Of a stretch of DNA of 62,502 nt, positions 62,291 through 62,502 are shown in pieces. Source of the DNA: an uncultured Patescibacteria group bacterium (lineage in GTDB: Bacteria; Patescibacteriota; JACMRA01). The translations under genes were made by a program, and so were the position numbers. Below the pieces are notes generated by a model. It saw nothing but the letters and a program-made list of their open reading frames with translations, did not search any database and was not told where the DNA came from. Each line of letters opens with the position of its first letter. The first letter of the stretch is position 1. Where the stretch lies: contig CALITC010000003.1 of NCBI GenBank assembly GCA_938041505.1, forward strand, positions 1-62,502, written 5' to 3'.

Positions 62291-62502
62291 GGAGAATGAT
62301 GTCATAGAGAGAAGATGCTAGGTCAATTGTATTGAGCAGTCTAACTAGTATGTATAGCGAACCTGTTCAGTGAGCCTGTTGAGTTAATAATACCGCATAA
62401 GTATCCTCCTAATCCCAGCTAGCAAGGTAAAGGCTTCTAAGCTTGACACAGTTCGCTCATAGTTAAGATTGAGCCTTCTGTATTTCATCAGCTGTGCAAA
62501 GG
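62291..62502 (+). rRNA. 16S rRNA-like sequence, 5' region (partial, diverged)
   Basis: AATACCGCATAA (62389-62400) matches the 16S block near E. coli 170. GAGCCTTCTG, then TTTCATCAGCTG (62471-62493) fits the block near 220-240 (GAGCC...ATTAGCTAG) at about the right spacing. Upstream, the start motif and the GAACGCTGGCGGC region are not recognisable, so the gene is diverged, contains an insertion, or the contig end is misassembled. Confidence 0.4.

Overview
The window is AT-rich bacterial DNA, most likely from a Candidate Phyla Radiation (Patescibacteria) organism. Three things suggest this: a divergent 16S 3' end with unusual decoding-site bases and poor matches to universal primer sites, many long surface-exposed proteins of unknown function, and small compact housekeeping genes. 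I cannot place the phylum from sequence alone. The window opens inside a 16S rRNA gene that ends in its own terminator with no 23S following. It closes in sequence that resembles the 5' part of a 16S gene, so it is probably a contig bounded by rRNA repeats.

Layout. (1) 1-627: 16S 3' end. (2) 796-5850: a minus-strand array of four diverged paralogous genes of unknown function. Each has its own promoter and a nearly identical hairpin after its stop. (3) 6224-9567: minus-strand operon of a secreted lysozyme-like protein, a ComF-like phosphoribosyltransferase and phosphoglycerate mutase gpmI. (4) 9568-9916: a DnaA-box cluster with a DnaA-trio element, a strong oriC candidate, followed by recA. 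(5) 11233-18810: M23/LysM peptidase, tRNA-Arg, rsmH, HtrA-type protease and uvrC. (6) 18888-32222: cell-surface block with a sulfotransferase fusion, a 1346-aa repeat protein with a glycosyltransferase directly after it, and a 2053-aa protein with an RCC1-like propeller and thrombospondin-3 repeats. (7) 32771-45123: helicase-nuclease, a metzincin-like protease, an MscS-like membrane protein, an M23-ricin lectin protein, topoisomerase IB, polA and a TfoX-like protein. (8) 45176-51902: another anchored surface protein, a permease-GGDEF-EAL fusion and umuC. (9) 52563-62044: tandem TspO-like membrane proteins, a umuD-like gene, galU, an ECF sigma factor with a membrane partner, and several unknown proteins.

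Themes. DNA maintenance and repair is well represented (recA, uvrC, helicase-nuclease, polA, umuC, umuD-like, topoisomerase IB). So are envelope remodelling (two M23 peptidases, a lysozyme-like protein, HtrA) and surface display (three large anchored proteins plus sugar or sulfate transferases). Sigma70-type promoters with TTGACA and about 17-base spacing are easy to see and help choose starts. Two genes look leaderless. The best candidates for something undescribed are the hairpin-punctuated paralog array, the permease-GGDEF-EAL receptor, the origin region, and the unknown 562-aa gene near the right end.
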